NCBI RefSeq assembly: GCF_026967475.1
Contig: NZ_CP114058.1
Location: 1 to 64,000, forward strand
Reading direction: 5' to 3'
DNA from: Rouxiella chamberiensis
Lineage (GTDB): Bacteria; Pseudomonadota; Gammaproteobacteria; Enterobacterales; Enterobacteriaceae
DNA length: 64,000 nucleotides
Part shown: one piece after another, positions 62,359 through 64,000 of the stretch
Numbering within the stretch: position 1 is the first letter of the stretch
Layout of the letters: every line of letters starts with the position of its first letter
Translations under genes and position numbers: made by a program
Notes under the pieces: model-generated
Told to the model about the DNA's origin: nothing
Databases searched by the model: none
The model's input: only the letters and a program-made list of their open reading frames with translations

Positions 62359-62766
62359 ATGAACTATAACATCGCAGAACGTTTGCGTAACACCCTGAGT
62401 AATATGGGGTATCCAGTCGATGCAAATCAGTTTGATGCTCATTCCACCATTGAAATCAGCTTTACCAATATTCCCAGCCTGTTTTTTTCCGTCATTGACG
62501 ATCGCCTATGGTTATGGAGCGCCCTGACCTGGATGGACAGCTCGACGTTCAGCTCATGGGGTGCCGAACTGTGGGAGGAGTTGCAGGAAGCGCTGTGCTG
62601 GGTCGTCACCGGCCAGCCCGTTCTGGGTTTGGGAAGTGAAGGCTACGAGCTCAAGGCGCTGGTTGATGACCTCTGTTTCGACGAAGAATCGAGACTGGAG
62701 GAGTTGCTGGAAGGCTTCTATGTACTCTGTTTAAGATTGAACGAACGTTTCAGTCAATCAAGGTAA
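62359..62766 (+). CDS. InvB/SpaK-type type III secretion chaperone
   Basis: A 135-residue small acidic protein. It aligns with Salmonella InvB/Shigella SpaK along its length: IAERLRNTL start, DAHSTIEISFTNIPSLFFSVIDDRLWLWSALTWMDS, ELWEELQEALCWVVTGQPVLGLGSEGYELKALVDDLCF and EELLEGFYVLCLRLNERFSQS. InvB-class proteins bind N-terminal segments of several type III effectors and dimerise. No secretion apparatus or known effector gene lies in the window, so it is an orphan here. The start follows AAGGAAAGAAG. Intact and well formed. Confidence 0.82.
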   Translation: MNYNIAERLRNTLSNMGYPVDANQFDAHSTIEISFTNIPSLFFSVIDDRLWLWSALTWMDSSTFSSWGAELWEELQEALCWVVTGQPVLGLGSEGYELKALVDDLCFDEESRLEELLEGFYVLCLRLNERFSQSR

Positions 62767-62923
62767 CGAGCAGCCTGTCCGGAACGTTATCTTGAACCTA
62801 TTCTATGAGTTAATTTGATGGGCGTCACGATATCAATATTTCATAGATCATTTAAATGGCTTGTTTGTTTCATTATGTGCAAAGTATATCTCATACAGCA
62901 GTTAAAAACTGATGAGGTTGACC

Positions 62924-63837
62924 ATGTACGCGATTGCCAATGCGCCCTGTAGCTGGGGCGTTGACGACCCTAAAAATCCCTACCTTCCTCCTTTCGAGAA
63001 AGTCTTGCAGGAGGCCCGACAGGCTGGCTATTCGAGTCTGGAGCTAGGCCCTTGGGGTTTTTGCCCCAGGATCCACAAACCTTGACGCAGGCATTGGAGA
63101 AACATGCGCTGTCATTGGTTGCAGGCACGCTGTTCGACGATTTGGTTTCAGAAACCAATTTCCCGAAAATGGTCGAACTGACCCATAAAGTCTGCCATGT
63201 GTTGCGTCATACGCGCATTGCCCGCGGCCTCGGCACCTTTGCACCGCCTTATCTCGTCATTATCGATTTCGGTAATCCCGACCGCGCAAAGTTCGCCGGA
63301 CAACCGGATAAAGCGCCTCGACTGGGTGCCGAAGACTGGCAACGTCTGGTCAGTCATATTCGCGAAATCTCGCGGATTGCGACGCAGGAATATCAGGTGC
63401 GCCCCGTCATACATCCTCATGCGGGCGGCTATATTGAATTTGGCGATGAAATAGAACGCATTGCGGCCGCGATCCCTTCACAGGAAGCGGGCCTCTGTCT
63501 GGACACCGGACACCTCTATTATGCCGGTCTGTCGCCCGAAAAATGGATTGAGCGCTATATTGACCGTCTGGACTATCTTCATTTTAAAGATGTAAACAAG
63601 ACAGTTTTTCAGCAGGTTATTGCACAAGGTACCGACTTTTTCACCGCCTGCGCGCAGGGCGTGATGTGTCCGTTAGGGCAGGGCGACATCGACTACGCAG
63701 CGGTAAAAGCCATGCTGGACAGCTACCACTGGCAGGGCTGGATAACCATCGAACAGGAACGTGACCCTCGTGACGTCGCGGGCAGTCTAGCCGATGTTAC
63801 GGCGAGTCTATCTTATTTAAAGCATATGGGTTTTTAG
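62924..63837 (+). CDS. TIM-barrel sugar isomerase/epimerase (AP-endonuclease 2 family, frameshifted)
   Basis: About 304 residues after repair, of the IolE/xylose-isomerase-like TIM-barrel family. AIANAPCSWGVDD resembles the IolE start (inosose dehydratase). Metal ligands are suggested by VIHPHAGGYIEFGDEIERI, GLCLDTGHLYYAG, YLHFKDVN and ITIEQERDPRD. One T is missing from a T run at 63058-63062, splitting off the first 46 residues. It is followed after nine bases by a second isomerase, probably a sugar or inositol catabolic operon continuing beyond the window. Confidence 0.85.
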
Positions 63838-63846
63838 GGAGAAATC

Positions 63847-64000
63847 ATGAAAAAAGCATTCCACGGTGTTTCCGTCTGGTATAGCAATGCGGTGACACAG
63901 TTGCGTATCGCCAGTGAAACGGGCTTCGATGCCCTGGAAATTTTGCCCGAACATCTGTTTCGTTACGTCGAAAACGGCGGTTCACTTGAAAAGTTTCTGG
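63847..64000 (+). CDS. second TIM-barrel isomerase/epimerase, 5' end only
   Basis: The first 51 codons (MKKAFHGVSVWYSNAVTQLRIASETGFDALEILPEH...) run off the window. The start follows AGGGAGAA. The pattern of strand, 'SETGFDALEI' helix and 'PEHLF' fits sugar phosphate isomerase/epimerase proteins like the upstream gene. Confidence 0.65.
   Translation, partial: MKKAFHGVSVWYSNAVTQLRIASETGFDALEILPEHLFRYVENGGSLEKFL

Overview
The window is chromosomal DNA of an enterobacterium (Enterobacterales). It has a complete rrn operon, and its gene order follows the E. coli rrnH-to-proBA region: 16S, tRNA-Ile, tRNA-Ala, 23S, 5S, tRNA-Asp, dkgB, yafC, yafD, mltD, gloB, yafS, rnhA, dnaQ, tRNA-Asp, then yafV, fadE, gmhA, yafJ, yafK, dinB, pepD, gpt, frsA, crl, proB, proA. 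GC is roughly 55% in most genes. Protein similarity and the hpx, mtn and SgrR-type gene content suggest a Yersiniaceae-like genus (Rahnella, Ewingella or Rouxiella group); this is inference only.

Layout. 1-5.8 kb: rRNA operon with the end of P1, P2, boxA elements and three tRNAs. 6-15.6 kb: conserved backbone plus a sugar-porter MFS gene, closing with a second identical tRNA-Asp. 15.7-32.5 kb: a purine/ureide nitrogen-scavenging cluster inserted between tRNA-Asp and yafV. It holds an NCS1 permease, hpxSAB (regulator, allantoin racemase, allantoinase), hpxWXYZ (oxamate/oxalurate end of the pathway), an RpiR regulator, a four-gene polar amino-acid-type ABC transporter, hpxJ, hpxK, uraD, uraH and an NCS2 purine permease. 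32.5-33.7 kb: a PyrG-like glutamine amidotransferase that has lost its catalytic Cys and His. 33.9-40.4 kb: methionine salvage (yafV, ybdL, mtnBCD, mtnA, mtnK) with MetJ-type boxes in both divergent promoters. 40.5-54 kb: backbone, including a FadR operator at fadE and a LexA box at dinB. 54.3-56.2 kb: an AT-rich gene for a protein of eight ~58-residue modules that I do not recognise. 56.2-64 kb: accessory genes (DUF4432-like, SdhL, SgrR-like, cupin, serine hydrolase, DUF3237, an InvB/SpaK-type type III secretion chaperone, and two TIM-barrel isomerases, the last cut by the window end).

How it works together. The hpx block should import allantoin and urate-derived compounds and take 5-hydroxyisourate through allantoin, allantoate and ureidoglycine to oxalurate/oxamate and ammonia. 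Its regulatory DNA is coherent: a near-perfect sigma-54 promoter with two upstream NtrC-like sites precedes the ABC transporter-hpxJK-uraDH run, further -24/-12 candidates lie before hpxW and the NCS1 permease, and an array of GTATAC palindromes precedes hpxS. A urate-oxidising enzyme and an oxalurate carbamoyltransferase are not in the window.

Sequence quality. Fourteen otherwise well-conserved genes, and the repeat-protein gene, carry one or two single-base indels, most of them in homopolymer runs (yafC, MFS, mltD, NCS1 permease, hpxY, rpiR-type, ABC ATPase, mtnD twice, mtnA, mtnK, fadE, pepD, sdhL, TIM barrel, repeat protein twice). I read these as probable sequencing errors, not mass pseudogenisation, and annotate the full corrected spans.
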